Counted from the stretch's first letter, positions 1-6,665 are shown. The stretch is DNA of 8,165 nucleotides from Desulfobacteraceae bacterium (GCA_030619585.1 JAUXBD010000039.1:1-8165); one strand, 5' to 3'. The notes: generated by a model not told the origin, from the sequence alone. Translations and numbers: made by a program.

Positions 1-1478
1 AGGTTGATAAAAACAATCTTGATATTGTCATTAAAGATCTGGGTCTAATGTTATATGTTCAACTCCCGGATACTTTGTGCCCGGAAGGTGGAATTGATAT
101 CAAGATATCCTGCATGAAAGATTTCCATCCTGACAAGCTTGTCCAAAACAATGATTTTCTAAAAAACCTTATGGATGCCAGGGCATTTATTCAAAAAGCA
201 AATGCCCATGGCAAATCTATTCAGGAGATAGGGGATCGCATTAGAAATTGGCCCAATCTTCCTCCCCTAACAATAGAAACTAAAAGCCCGAAGCCCCAAA
301 AAGCTTCCAGAGATGCTGTTGACAATATCCTAAGCATGGTGGCATTGCCCGATGAGCAACCCGGCGCTTCTCCACAAGAACAGTCCATGTCAAAACAGAT
401 AGATGCCATTATTCAAAAAATCCTAAACCATATTTTTTCTGACAATCGATTCAGGAGACTTGAGGCTGTATGGAGGGGTGTAAAACTTTTTTTACAGCAG
501 GGCTGCGTAAACGGAGATGTGAAACTTGAGATAGTGCCGGTCTCTTTAGAGACATTGAACGACACACTGGATTCCCTGACTGCCAACCTTATTCAAGACC
601 TGCCATCTATTATTATTGTGGATCTGCCTTTTGACAACTCTGCTATAAGCCTTGAACATCTTGAAAAAATAGCCGTCTTTTCTGAAACTTTAATGGTTCC
701 GTCCATCTGCTGGATTACTAAGGATTTTCTTTATATTGACAGCTGGAAAGATTTTAACAAACTTGCTTTTCTGCCAAACCATCTCGATGGATCACACTAT
801 GCAAAATGGCACCGCCTTGAGCAGTCGTCTGCAGGAATGTGGATGGCCGTAACATGCAACCGTTTACTTTCCCGTTACCCTTACGGAAAGGACAACAAGA
901 CAAAATCAGGATTTAAAGAAGATAGCCGTCTCTGGACCGGCCCTGTGTGGGCTGCAGGCAGCCTTTTAGCCCAAAGTTTTGCAAAAACAGGCTGGCCCAC
1001 AAGATTTACTGACAGGCAGAATATAATAATCGAAGATCTGCCCCTCAACACCGAAGATCCAAACAATCAGATTCCAGCAGAGACCTCTTTTTCAAATGAC
1101 AGGATAGATCAATTCACAAGGATAGGCATCATGCCTCTTACATGTACCCAGAATAAGGATACTGTGTTTACTACGGCAGGAAAGACTGTCGCGGGTAATT
1201 CTTTAGGATTTCAGGCTCTATTATCAACTGTTACAAAGTTCATCTTCTGGTGCCTTGATAATCTAAGTAAAGATCTTGAGCCAAAAGAGATTGAGGAGAA
1301 TTTCACCCGGGCATTCACCCTGTTCTGGGAACAAAGCGGCCATCAAGTTCCTGAGGATCTTGCCATATCTGCCGGAAGCCCAAATTCTGAAAACAGGATA
1401 CCCCTTAAAATAGGACTAACGCCTTCGTCCAAAATCCTTCCATCAGGCGAGAAAATAGAGCTTGAATTTGTGTGGTAA
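1..1478 (+). CDS. T6SS sheath-like protein, apparent TssB-TssC fusion (5' partial)
   Basis: The frame is open from base 3 to the stop at 1476-1478, so the first ATG at 48 is probably internal and the gene begins outside the window. Counting from that Met, residues 1-50 and the codons before it match the second half of TssB/VipA: a strand-rich stretch, then the motif DFHPDKLV and a helix LKNLMDARAF. After a Pro/Lys-rich linker (about 72-88), residues 90-476 follow TssC/VipB: LEAVWRG at 138-144, the RYPYG motif at 276-280, the LW...W stretch at 295-301, GW at 315-316 and IGIMPL at 359-364. In T6SS the two proteins assemble the contractile sheath in the cytoplasm around the Hcp tube. Here they seem to be one chain, with a TssC part shorter than the usual roughly 490 residues and a diverged C-terminus ending in a tryptophan. 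It could be a specialised sheath-associated paralogue rather than the main sheath protein. The family assignment is firm; the fusion reading is likely. Confidence 0.75.
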   Translation, partial: VDKNNLDIVIKDLGLMLYVQLPDTLCPEGGIDIKISCMKDFHPDKLVQNNDFLKNLMDARAFIQKANAHGKSIQEIGDRIRNWPNLPPLTIETKSPKPQKASRDAVDNILSMVALPDEQPGASPQEQSMSKQIDAIIQKILNHIFSDNRFRRLEAVWRGVKLFLQQGCVNGDVKLEIVPVSLETLNDTLDSLTANLIQDLPSIIIVDLPFDNSAISLEHLEKIAVFSETLMVPSICWITKDFLYIDSWKDFNKLAFLPNHLDGSHYAKWHRLEQSSAGMWMAVTCNRLLSRYPYGKDNKTKSGFKEDSRLWTGPVWAAGSLLAQSFAKTGWPTRFTDRQNIIIEDLPLNTEDPNNQIPAETSFSNDRIDQFTRIGIMPLTCTQNKDTVFTTAGKTVAGNSLGFQALLSTVTKFIFWCLDNLSKDLEPKEIEENFTRAFTLFWEQSGHQVPEDLAISAGSPNSENRIPLKIGLTPSSKILPSGEKIELEFVW

Positions 1479-1509
1479 GAAGTAAAGTGCCAGGGATTCA
1501 GGCAATAGC

Positions 1510-2082
1510 TCAATCATTTTGTTCGGCTTTGCTATCATCTGTGTGGTCGGACATTTTTTTGTCCTGATCGTTGTTGAACTCTTTCTCCAACTGCAGCAGT
1601 GTCTCTTCCAAAACCGGGAGTCGCTGTTTGTCGTTAAGATCCTTTGAGTTTTTTTTAAGTTGAATCATCATCTTAAGATCAAGAACACGAATAGTATGAC
1701 CTCTGAATTCAATTTCTACTATGTGCTCAAGAAGGTCTTCATAGGTTTTCCCCTCCTCGATAACAGCCAGAACGTCAAGGGGTCCTAAACGGGTCGTAAT
1801 AAGTACGTGACCCATCCCCATAAAATCTTCTTCCTTTGGCTCTATTACTTTATCATCCGGGCGGCGATAGATTGCTGCAATCGATTTTAAAAATGGAAAG
1901 AGTTTGGCAATATTCTCAGAAGATCGGTTATGTACAATGTCCACATCCATCGTTGTAACTGGAGCTCCCTGAACAACCGCAGCAAGGCCACCTACAAGAA
2001 TAAACTCAACGTCTGCCTTTATGAGCCCCTCAAGCAGTGCGCTTAGGTCTGCACCTGTTGGCTTTTTGCTGTTGGTAGGCAT
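1510..2082 (-). CDS. Pol-beta-fold nucleotidyltransferase (AbiEii/MNT-like, possible toxin)
   Basis: This 190-aa protein has the minimal nucleotidyltransferase signature: VGG at 30-32, then TTMDVDI with the metal-binding pair Asp46 and Asp48, and a third carboxylate Asp103 in GPLDVL. The C-terminal part has a VLDLKMMIQLKKNSKDL segment like the conserved Lys/Asp helix region of AbiEii- and DUF6036-type proteins. The tail from about 170 is charged and likely disordered. Such enzymes transfer a nucleotide to RNA, tRNA or protein; many act as toxins, but the substrate here cannot be read from sequence. The ATG at 2080-2082 is supported by a GGAG seven bases upstream (2090-2093). The start lies inside the 62-aa gene upstream (53-nt overlap, another frame), suggesting coupled translation. 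It ends 31 bp from the convergent sheath-like gene. Confidence 0.85.
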   Translation of the reverse strand: MPTNSKKPTGADLSALLEGLIKADVEFILVGGLAAVVQGAPVTTMDVDIVHNRSSENIAKLFPFLKSIAAIYRRPDDKVIEPKEEDFMGMGHVLITTRLGPLDVLAVIEEGKTYEDLLEHIVEIEFRGHTIRVLDLKMMIQLKKNSKDLNDKQRLPVLEETLLQLEKEFNNDQDKKMSDHTDDSKAEQND

Positions 2083-2218
2083 TTCTCAACTCCAAAATAG
2101 TACGTACTGCGTTATCATTTGCACGAAGACGTTCCTCTGGCGACATCTTAAGGAACATGGCTACCAATCCCTTATCGACGCCTGAGCAATTTCTGGTTTG
2201 CGTTTTCTTCGCCATCAT
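2030..2218 (-). CDS. Small helical protein paired with the nucleotidyltransferase, candidate partner/antitoxin
   Basis: A 62-aa protein with a basic N-terminus, a central amphipathic helix with the motif MSPEERLRANDNAVRTILEL (about residues 25-44) and a basic, Gln/Lys/Arg-rich tail. Small proteins with an EERL.AND-type helix directly upstream of nucleotidyltransferases are, as far as I recall, common, so I take it as the partner of the next gene; an antitoxin role is inference. Two consecutive ATGs at 2218 and 2215 could serve as start; a GAAG seven bases before the first favours 2218. Only four bases separate it from the stop of the upstream gene (2223-2225), and its last 53 bases overlap the nucleotidyltransferase start. 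No transmembrane segment or DNA-binding motif is evident. Confidence 0.7.
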   Translation of the reverse strand: MMAKKTQTRNCSGVDKGLVAMFLKMSPEERLRANDNAVRTILELRNAYQQQKANRCRPKRTA

Positions 2219-2222
2219 CCCT

Positions 2223-2999
2223 TCACTTCAGCCCAACCACATAAACCTCAGCATCCTCTTCATTGGAATATGAGCCAAAGATGATGGATTCGGGGAACCC
2301 ATCCACTTTGACAAAGTAGGATGTGTCGGAATCAATTTCATTCTGAAGAGCCCATGCAGTGTACTCCTTATCTCCAAGGTTTATCTTCATGCCTTTAACC
2401 GGATAATTAAGCTCTGAAGTTCTTGGGAGCTCACCCTTGGGACCAACTGCCTGAAAAATTATCTCAGCGCCTGAAACACCTAACATTGCACCGTTCCAAG
2501 AAGCATCCACCGGTCCCACCTCAAACCACTGGCCGATCTGCTCCTTGCCGTAAACATCCATGCGATATTCTGAAGATACTTTTTGTACGGGTGCATGAAC
2601 CTTTGCCACAAGTTTAGGTCCAAGGCTGGGATTTGATTCTAAAAGAACGTCAGCACCTTTCAGTACGGTGGGAAGTTTATCTGAAGTTACCTGATCACCT
2701 TCGGTCTGTAATATTACCACAGGAAATCCGGCTCCTCTTTTGGCCTGCAGGGTGATCGCCAGTAGGGAAAGCCCGTACAAGTTTGAGGGAGTGAAAAGCT
2801 GCTTGTCGGAAGCCAGTATAACCCATAATGCTATATTTGAACCAGTAAGCTCTTCCCTTCCTTCTGCCCAGGCCAGTTTTCCAAGATCATCCTTCCAAAA
2901 ATGGCCATCCATCTCCAAACCATAGGTTTTCATCTTGACCATGATCTTTTGTACTGTTTCCTTTGACGAGTCAAGAGATGTCATCCAAATCTTTTTCAT
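2223..2999 (-). CDS. Unrecognised 258-aa cytoplasmic protein, first gene of the nucleotidyltransferase operon
   Basis: I do not recognise this family. The ATG at 2997-2999 is preferred because AGGG lies eight bases upstream; a longer reading from a TTG at 3056 has no ribosome site. There is no signal peptide or transmembrane helix and no cysteine. The N-terminal half (about 1-140) alternates strands and helices: IWMTSLDS, then a hydrophobic strand ALWVILAS near 59-66, a helix YGLSLLAITLQAKRG, and a second strand FPVVILQT. This resembles a Rossmann/flavodoxin or TIR-type fold, but no catalytic signature is clear. The C-terminal half (about 150-258) is beta-rich with many Gly and aromatic residues and ends YVVGLK. 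It is followed after four bases by the 62-aa gene, so it is probably co-transcribed with the nucleotidyltransferase. Toxin, immunity or sensor roles all remain possible. Confidence 0.8.
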   Translation of the reverse strand: MKKIWMTSLDSSKETVQKIMVKMKTYGLEMDGHFWKDDLGKLAWAEGREELTGSNIALWVILASDKQLFTPSNLYGLSLLAITLQAKRGAGFPVVILQTEGDQVTSDKLPTVLKGADVLLESNPSLGPKLVAKVHAPVQKVSSEYRMDVYGKEQIGQWFEVGPVDASWNGAMLGVSGAEIIFQAVGPKGELPRTSELNYPVKGMKINLGDKEYTAWALQNEIDSDTSYFVKVDGFPESIIFGSYSNEEDAEVYVVGLK

Positions 3000-3081
3000 G
3001 TTTTTCACCCTTTCTTGATTTTCAGGCAAATTATAAAGGATTAATACCTTTGGCAAAATTTAAGTTAGCAATATAGTTGCC

Positions 3082-3110
3082 ATACAAAACTATTCTGAAA
3101 GTCCTGTCAA
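3082..3110 (-). promoter_or_regulatory. Candidate sigma-70 promoter of the nucleotidyltransferase operon
   Basis: On the minus strand a perfect TTGACA -35 box (3105-3110) is followed after 17 bases by TTGTAT (3082-3087), a weak -10. It would start transcription about 75 bases before the ATG at 2999. The gap 3000-3216 shows no strong terminator for the gene upstream, so read-through from 4719 is also possible. Confidence 0.35.
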
Positions 3111-3194
3111 GTAAGAATCCGAGTTCAGGATGACCCTGCTTGGGCTATAAATGACGGAGCGAAGCGACACATTAACTTTAGGCACTTTACACTT

Positions 3195-3209
3195 CAAACT
3201 TCAAACTTT
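3195..3209. repeat. Short degenerate tandem repeat (CTTCAAA unit)
   Basis: Just beyond the stop of the FHA/transglycosylase gene, the + strand reads CTTCAAACTTCAAACTTTT from 3193, two copies of a 7-base unit plus a partial third. It is preceded by GGCACTTTACA (3181-3191), whose minus-strand form resembles AAGTAAAGTGCC at 1480-1491. It is probably neutral intergenic repeat material; no hairpin terminator is formed. Confidence 0.5.
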
Positions 3210-3216
3210 TTATGGG

Positions 3217-4719
3217 TTAAATCGACCCTTTCATCGCCGAGGCAAGGGGATTATCGAAATCAAACCCGAACAATCGCGGGTTCTCCCCTATAACAGCTGC
3301 TGAAAAGATGTAAAAAACATAGTCATAGGTCTGCTTTGGAATCTTATCCTTATTGTCCATTAGCACACGCCAGAAATTTCTCTCCTTCGGGTTTTTGGGC
3401 ATACCTTTAAGAAGTTTAATAACTCTTCTTTCCCCCCAGTTGTATGAAGCCATCACCAGAAGCCCGGAAGCCTGTGCTTCGGTGTCGTAAATATACCTTA
3501 TGTACCTTGCCGCCGCCAGGGTGGATTTGCCGAAATGGTGGCGTTCATCACGAGGGTCCACCTTACGGGTTTTTGCCATAGGACCTGTCCTGAGCCCGTA
3601 CTGTTCAGCAGTTGAAGGAATAAACTGCCATGCACCCTTGGCAATACCAAACCTTGTCTCGGGCCCGCAGGCATGTACATTGAAGTCACTCTCCTGGAGG
3701 CAAAGATATAAAAACTGAGGCGGCAACTCATGTGCCATCATGGTTTTGACAACTTTCGGGATATAACCTTTCCTCTTGGCAAGATTTATGGCTCTCTCCA
3801 TTCTCCCTGTGGACTTCCATTTTTCAATATAGTTTAAAACCTCTTTTATAAAACCTTCCGGCACATTTATTTCGCATTCTCCAAAAACCCGGGCAATCTG
3901 TAGAATCAACCTTTCCTCTTTGCTCATATTTTTTCTGTAAACGTTAAGAGAAACAACAAACTGATCATATGTTTTTTCCATATCCTTACGCTTGGCCTTG
4001 TATGCCTCAACATGTTCCAGGATTTTGGCGTCCTTGCTTGTCCTGGCCAGCTTCAAAACATCCGAGAATTCAAGCTCCATAGATTTCATTGCGTAAAATA
4101 TCTCTTCAGCAAGCAGCCTTTGCTTGCTTACCTGCATATGCTTTACTGTTGCATACCCGCCTGCAGCCAGAGACAAACATACAACTGCTGCAATAATCCA
4201 GGTGTATTTTCTTTTCTCTTTTTGCTGCACCTGCTCAAAAGCGCGCCTGACCATCATGGTATGCTCACCCATATCCTCCTTGTCTTTGTCTCCAAAGTAG
4301 TAATTCTTGTAGTGAGTAAGTGTAAGGGGGTCTTCCTTTGACTCTTTCCGGTTGGAAGTCACGGTCTTTTCATTTTCAGGGCCCTTCTCAACTGTAAAAA
4401 AAAGAACCGGCCCGTCAGGACCAAGCTGGACTTTTGTATTGTATTCCAGAAATGCCTGTTTTACCTTGATGCCATCAACTAAAATGCCGTTGCCGCTTTC
4501 AAGATCAGATATCAGCCATCTGTTGCCCTCAAATCTGACTTCAGCATGGGACCTGCTTACAACATCATCTTCTATCCTTATATCGCACTTAAAACCACGG
4601 CCTATTCGAAACGTATGATCAAAACTGAATTCGGTTTTTTCAGCAGTGCCACTTTCCACTATCACATGGATCGCCAAAGGGGATGAAGGTCCTGTCTGGT
4701 TTTCATGTAAATCATTCAT
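3217..4719 (-). CDS. FHA domain - transmembrane - lytic transglycosylase fusion protein
   Basis: A 500-aa inner-membrane protein with three parts. Residues 16-112 are an FHA domain with the phosphothreonine-binding marks: FRIGRG (37-42), SRSH (55-58) and SGNGILVDG (75-83). A hydrophilic linker leads to one transmembrane helix (about 173-190), preceded by Lys/Arg, which predicts cytoplasmic FHA and periplasmic C-terminus. Residues 195-310 are a charged helical stalk. Residues 328-480 are a soluble-lytic-transglycosylase (SLT) domain: catalytic Glu343 in LQESDF, GAWQFIPSTAEQYGL (362-376), DPRDERHH and ASYNWGERRV (424-433). It should cut peptidoglycan glycan strands to 1,6-anhydro ends. FHA proteins and dedicated peptidoglycan hydrolases are both known T6SS accessories, which fits the sheath-like gene nearby. 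The ATG overlaps the stop of an upstream small ORF (ATGA), with AGG nine bases upstream. Domain calls are firm; the T6SS role is inferred. Confidence 0.92.
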   Translation of the reverse strand: MNDLHENQTGPSSPLAIHVIVESGTAEKTEFSFDHTFRIGRGFKCDIRIEDDVVSRSHAEVRFEGNRWLISDLESGNGILVDGIKVKQAFLEYNTKVQLGPDGPVLFFTVEKGPENEKTVTSNRKESKEDPLTLTHYKNYYFGDKDKEDMGEHTMMVRRAFEQVQQKEKRKYTWIIAAVVCLSLAAGGYATVKHMQVSKQRLLAEEIFYAMKSMELEFSDVLKLARTSKDAKILEHVEAYKAKRKDMEKTYDQFVVSLNVYRKNMSKEERLILQIARVFGECEINVPEGFIKEVLNYIEKWKSTGRMERAINLAKRKGYIPKVVKTMMAHELPPQFLYLCLQESDFNVHACGPETRFGIAKGAWQFIPSTAEQYGLRTGPMAKTRKVDPRDERHHFGKSTLAAARYIRYIYDTEAQASGLLVMASYNWGERRVIKLLKGMPKNPKERNFWRVLMDNKDKIPKQTYDYVFYIFSAAVIGENPRLFGFDFDNPLASAMKGSI

Positions 4720-4907
4720 ATCTTAATACCTGATCCGGACAAACCCAAAAGGATAGATTCAGGACTCCTGGCCTGTATGCGTAATCTCAATTTGTTATGT
4801 TCGACGTTCATCTTTTTAATGCCCTCAAGCGAAGTGATCCTCCAACTATTAGCATATATTTTCCTGATTTCCGTGTCATAACAAACCTTTATTATCGCGC
4901 CTGGCAA
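4716..4907 (-). CDS. Doubtful small ORF upstream of and overlapping the FHA/transglycosylase gene
   Basis: A frame of up to 63 codons from a TTG at 4907 (no ribosome site seen), or 31 codons from the ATG at 4809-4811, which has GAGGG ten bases upstream. Its TGA (4716-4718) overlaps the ATG of the next gene as ATGA, a typical translational-coupling arrangement and the main reason to list it. The product is basic and resembles nothing I know. It may be a leader ORF that sets translation of the FHA protein, or simply chance. Confidence 0.3.
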   Translation of the reverse strand: MPGAIIKVCYDTEIRKIYANSWRITSLEGIKKMNVEHNKLRLRIQARSPESILLGLSGSGIKI

Positions 4908-4917
4908 ATTAGGTCAA
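4889..4917 (-). promoter_or_regulatory. Candidate promoter for the FHA/transglycosylase gene
   Basis: On the minus strand TTGACC (4912-4917) is followed by TAATAA (4889-4894) at 17 bases, or by the better GATAAT (4891-4896) at 15 bases. It would give a leader of about 165 bases that contains the 31-codon reading of the small ORF. It is the best match upstream of 4719 but not a strong one. Confidence 0.3.
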
Positions 4918-4950
4918 CAGTAAAATCATTATGGATCAGGATAACCGCAT

Positions 4951-4979
4951 TTGGAAGTTATTACCGATAAATGTATACA
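4951..4979 (+). promoter_or_regulatory. Weak candidate promoter for a short + strand transcript
   Basis: TTGGAA (4951-4956), 17 bases, then TATACA (4974-4979), four of six matches in each box. It points toward the hairpin at 5015-5037 with no ORF between, so it would make an RNA of only about 50 bases. Confidence 0.25.
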
Positions 4980-5014
4980 AGTAGTTAGCGTCCCGACATG
5001 GGCAGGATGCGCTT

Positions 5015-5037
5015 AAGGTTTGAGAACAAACCTTTTT
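5015..5037 (+). terminator. Perfect 8-bp hairpin with T run in the divergent intergenic region
   Basis: AAGGTTTG (5015-5022), loop AGAA, CAAACCTT (5027-5034), running into five T (5033-5037). This has the form of a rho-independent terminator on the + strand, although the stem has few G-C pairs. No + strand gene precedes it within the intergenic region, so it may end a small RNA or block stray transcription toward the caspase gene. The rest of 4908-5356 shows no coding frame I would support. Confidence 0.5.
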
Positions 5038-5172
5038 GCATAGCAACATGCTTGTCCTCTAACCTCCGACCTCAAACAAAATACCGGTTTCTGTCTGCTT
5101 AAGGCTATCGGCCAGTTGTCGTTAAAACTATATTTTCAAGATGTTATACAATAAGCCGCCTAAACTATTTGC

Positions 5173-5201
5173 TTGACAAAATTAATGTAACGTACTAATG
5201 A
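5173..5201 (+). promoter_or_regulatory. Candidate promoter of the caspase-like operon
   Basis: A perfect TTGACA (5173-5178) with a weak TAATGA (5196-5201) 17 bases on, in A/T-rich DNA about 155 bases before the ATG at 5357. The poor -10 suggests an activator or an alternative sigma factor if this is the true start. Confidence 0.35.
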
Positions 5202-5228
5202 AGCATAGTAAGAAAATAGATCTTTTTT

Positions 5229-5245
5229 AGGATAGATACTATCTT
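5229..5245. promoter_or_regulatory. Small inverted repeat in the caspase leader, possible operator
   Basis: GATAG-ATA-CTATC (5231-5243), extendable by an A-T and a G-T pair, lies about 25 bases past the expected transcription start. It could be an operator half-site pair; no second copy was seen, so this is weak. Confidence 0.22.
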
Positions 5246-5356
5246 GTCGTATTTCCAGATTTCCCTTTTGAATGGAGTGGTTAGTGGTTGCGTGTTGTGA
5301 GTTTAGGGTGTTCCTACTCAGATTTTACCTATAATTTTCGAAAGGTCAGGTTAGCC

Positions 5357-6625
5357 ATGGATAAATTAAAAGTATGCTTGCTAATTTCGTTGACGTTGGT
5401 TTTTGTTTCTGCATGCAGCAAAAACAGGGAAGTAATGAAAAAACCTCCGTTTAAATATGCAGGGACGACTCTTACCAAAGCGGTTGGTAAGGAAGGCGGT
5501 CTATGCGTGCCCAAAGGGGCTTCCGAGTCCTTTAGCACCAGCGACAAAGAGGTCGTTGCACTGTTAAACCTTAAAAACATATCAGGGAAACATAAACTCA
5601 GGTGGGACTGGTATACACCAAGCGGAAACCTATACTACTCAACTAAAAGTTTTCCTTTTAAGACATCAAGAAAAAAATATGTAAAAGAGGCCACCCCGTG
5701 GCATAAGCTATCCATCAAGGATGAAAAAGCTGCTGAACATCCGGGCAAATGGATGGTAAAGGTCTTCCTTGATGATGAGCTCATGGAATCCAAGTTCTTT
5801 GTTTTAGACGAGTTTCAGGATTCAATCGCGCTTTCCGATGATATTGCCACAAGGCCCTTTCCCAAGGACTGGGGATTTATCATAGGTATAGAAGACTATG
5901 CTCACCTGCCCAATGTGGAATATGCCAGAAAAGACGCCCTGATCATGAAAGACTATTTTATAAAGGTTTTTGGCATTCCTGAAGAAAATATCATCACCCT
6001 TATAGACAGCGATGCAACCAAAAGCCGGATAGAGGGTTTTATAAAGCAGTATATTCCGGCAAATGTTACTAAAAGCACAACTCTTTATGTTTACTTTGCC
6101 GGCCATGGCGCTCCTGACATGACAAAGGGTGATCCCTATCTGGTTCCCCATGATGGTGACACCCGGTTTATTGAACAGACAGGCTATAAGCTGAAACAGT
6201 TTTACAATGACCTGAACAAACTGAATATACAACGATCTTACGTATTTTTAGACTCATGTTTCAGCGGTGTTGCATCAAGAGCGGCAGAGATGCTTTCCAA
6301 AGGCACAAGGCCGGCGCTTCTCCATACAAAGGAGGTAAAGCTTAAGACCAGTAAGATTGTATCCCTGAGCGCGTCATCAAAAGGTCAGGTCAGCAATTCA
6401 TATGAAAAAAAGCAGCACGGTCTTTTTACCTATTACCTGTTAAAGGGTATAAGCGGTGAGGCAGATGCAGATGATGACCGCTGGGTTAGCATACAGGAGA
6501 TTTTCGGTTATGTAAAACAGCATGTAACCAGGGTTTCACGGCGTATAGGCGCTGAACAGGTACCGTCGATTACGCCGTCTTTGACAAAGCTAAAGGATAT
6601 ATCAATAAGCAGGGCGTTGAAATAG
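5357..6625 (+). CDS. Caspase-like (peptidase C14/metacaspase-type) lipoprotein
   Basis: A 422-aa secreted lipoprotein. The ATG at 5357 is chosen over an upstream TTG at 5288 because it gives a clean type II signal peptide with lipobox VSAC (Cys20) and has AGG six bases upstream. Residues about 45-150 are beta-rich with WDWYTPSG, PWHKLSI and PGKWMVKVF, an Ig-like domain seen in exported proteins. Residues 168-400 are a caspase-fold domain: the first strand WGFIIGIEDY, catalytic His250 in YVYFAGHGAP and catalytic Cys301 in VFLDSCFSG, then SLSASSKGQ and HGLFTYYLLKG. Both dyad residues are present, so it should be an active cysteine protease, probably cleaving after a basic or acidic residue; the specificity is not visible. 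It is anchored to the inner or outer membrane facing the periplasm. The DUF4384 gene follows 41 bases later and is likely co-transcribed; that pairing recurs in deltaproteobacteria as far as I recall. Confidence 0.92.
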   Translation: MDKLKVCLLISLTLVFVSACSKNREVMKKPPFKYAGTTLTKAVGKEGGLCVPKGASESFSTSDKEVVALLNLKNISGKHKLRWDWYTPSGNLYYSTKSFPFKTSRKKYVKEATPWHKLSIKDEKAAEHPGKWMVKVFLDDELMESKFFVLDEFQDSIALSDDIATRPFPKDWGFIIGIEDYAHLPNVEYARKDALIMKDYFIKVFGIPEENIITLIDSDATKSRIEGFIKQYIPANVTKSTTLYVYFAGHGAPDMTKGDPYLVPHDGDTRFIEQTGYKLKQFYNDLNKLNIQRSYVFLDSCFSGVASRAAEMLSKGTRPALLHTKEVKLKTSKIVSLSASSKGQVSNSYEKKQHGLFTYYLLKGISGEADADDDRWVSIQEIFGYVKQHVTRVSRRIGAEQVPSITPSLTKLKDISISRALK

Positions 6626-6665
6626 TTAAGTCGGTTAAATTGGTTGAGTTAGTTGGATTGGTTGA
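6626..6665 (+). repeat. Degenerate GGTTGA/AGTTGG tandem stretch between caspase and DUF4384 genes
   Basis: The 41-base gap is almost entirely made of variants of a 5-6 base unit (GGTTAA, GGTTGA, AGTTAG, TTGGAT, GGTTGA). It contains a TTG at 6640 that opens the frame early, but the repeat nature argues against translation from there. It also supplies only a poor Shine-Dalgarno site for the next gene. Confidence 0.5.

Noticed and set aside
881..1066. Open frame opposite the sheath-like gene
   Set aside because: Antisense shadow of the conserved TssC-like region.
1488..1504. TGCC...GGCA as a terminator between the convergent genes
   Set aside because: Only four base pairs with a nine-base loop and no T run on either side.
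3000..3056. Longer N-terminus of the unknown 258-aa protein from a TTG at 3056
   Set aside because: No ribosome site before the TTG, while the ATG at 2999 has AGGG at eight bases.
3498..4618. Several open frames within the FHA/transglycosylase gene on both strands
   Set aside because: They lie wholly inside a gene with firm domain matches and their products show no family features.
5288..5356. Longer N-terminus of the caspase gene from a TTG at 5288
   Set aside because: It would put 23 polar residues in front of a clean lipoprotein signal peptide; the ATG at 5357 places the lipobox Cys at position 20 and has its own ribosome site.
5822..6232. 136-codon open frame opposite the caspase domain
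   Set aside because: It is antisense to the catalytic domain and its product is not protein-like in pattern; no ribosome site was evident.
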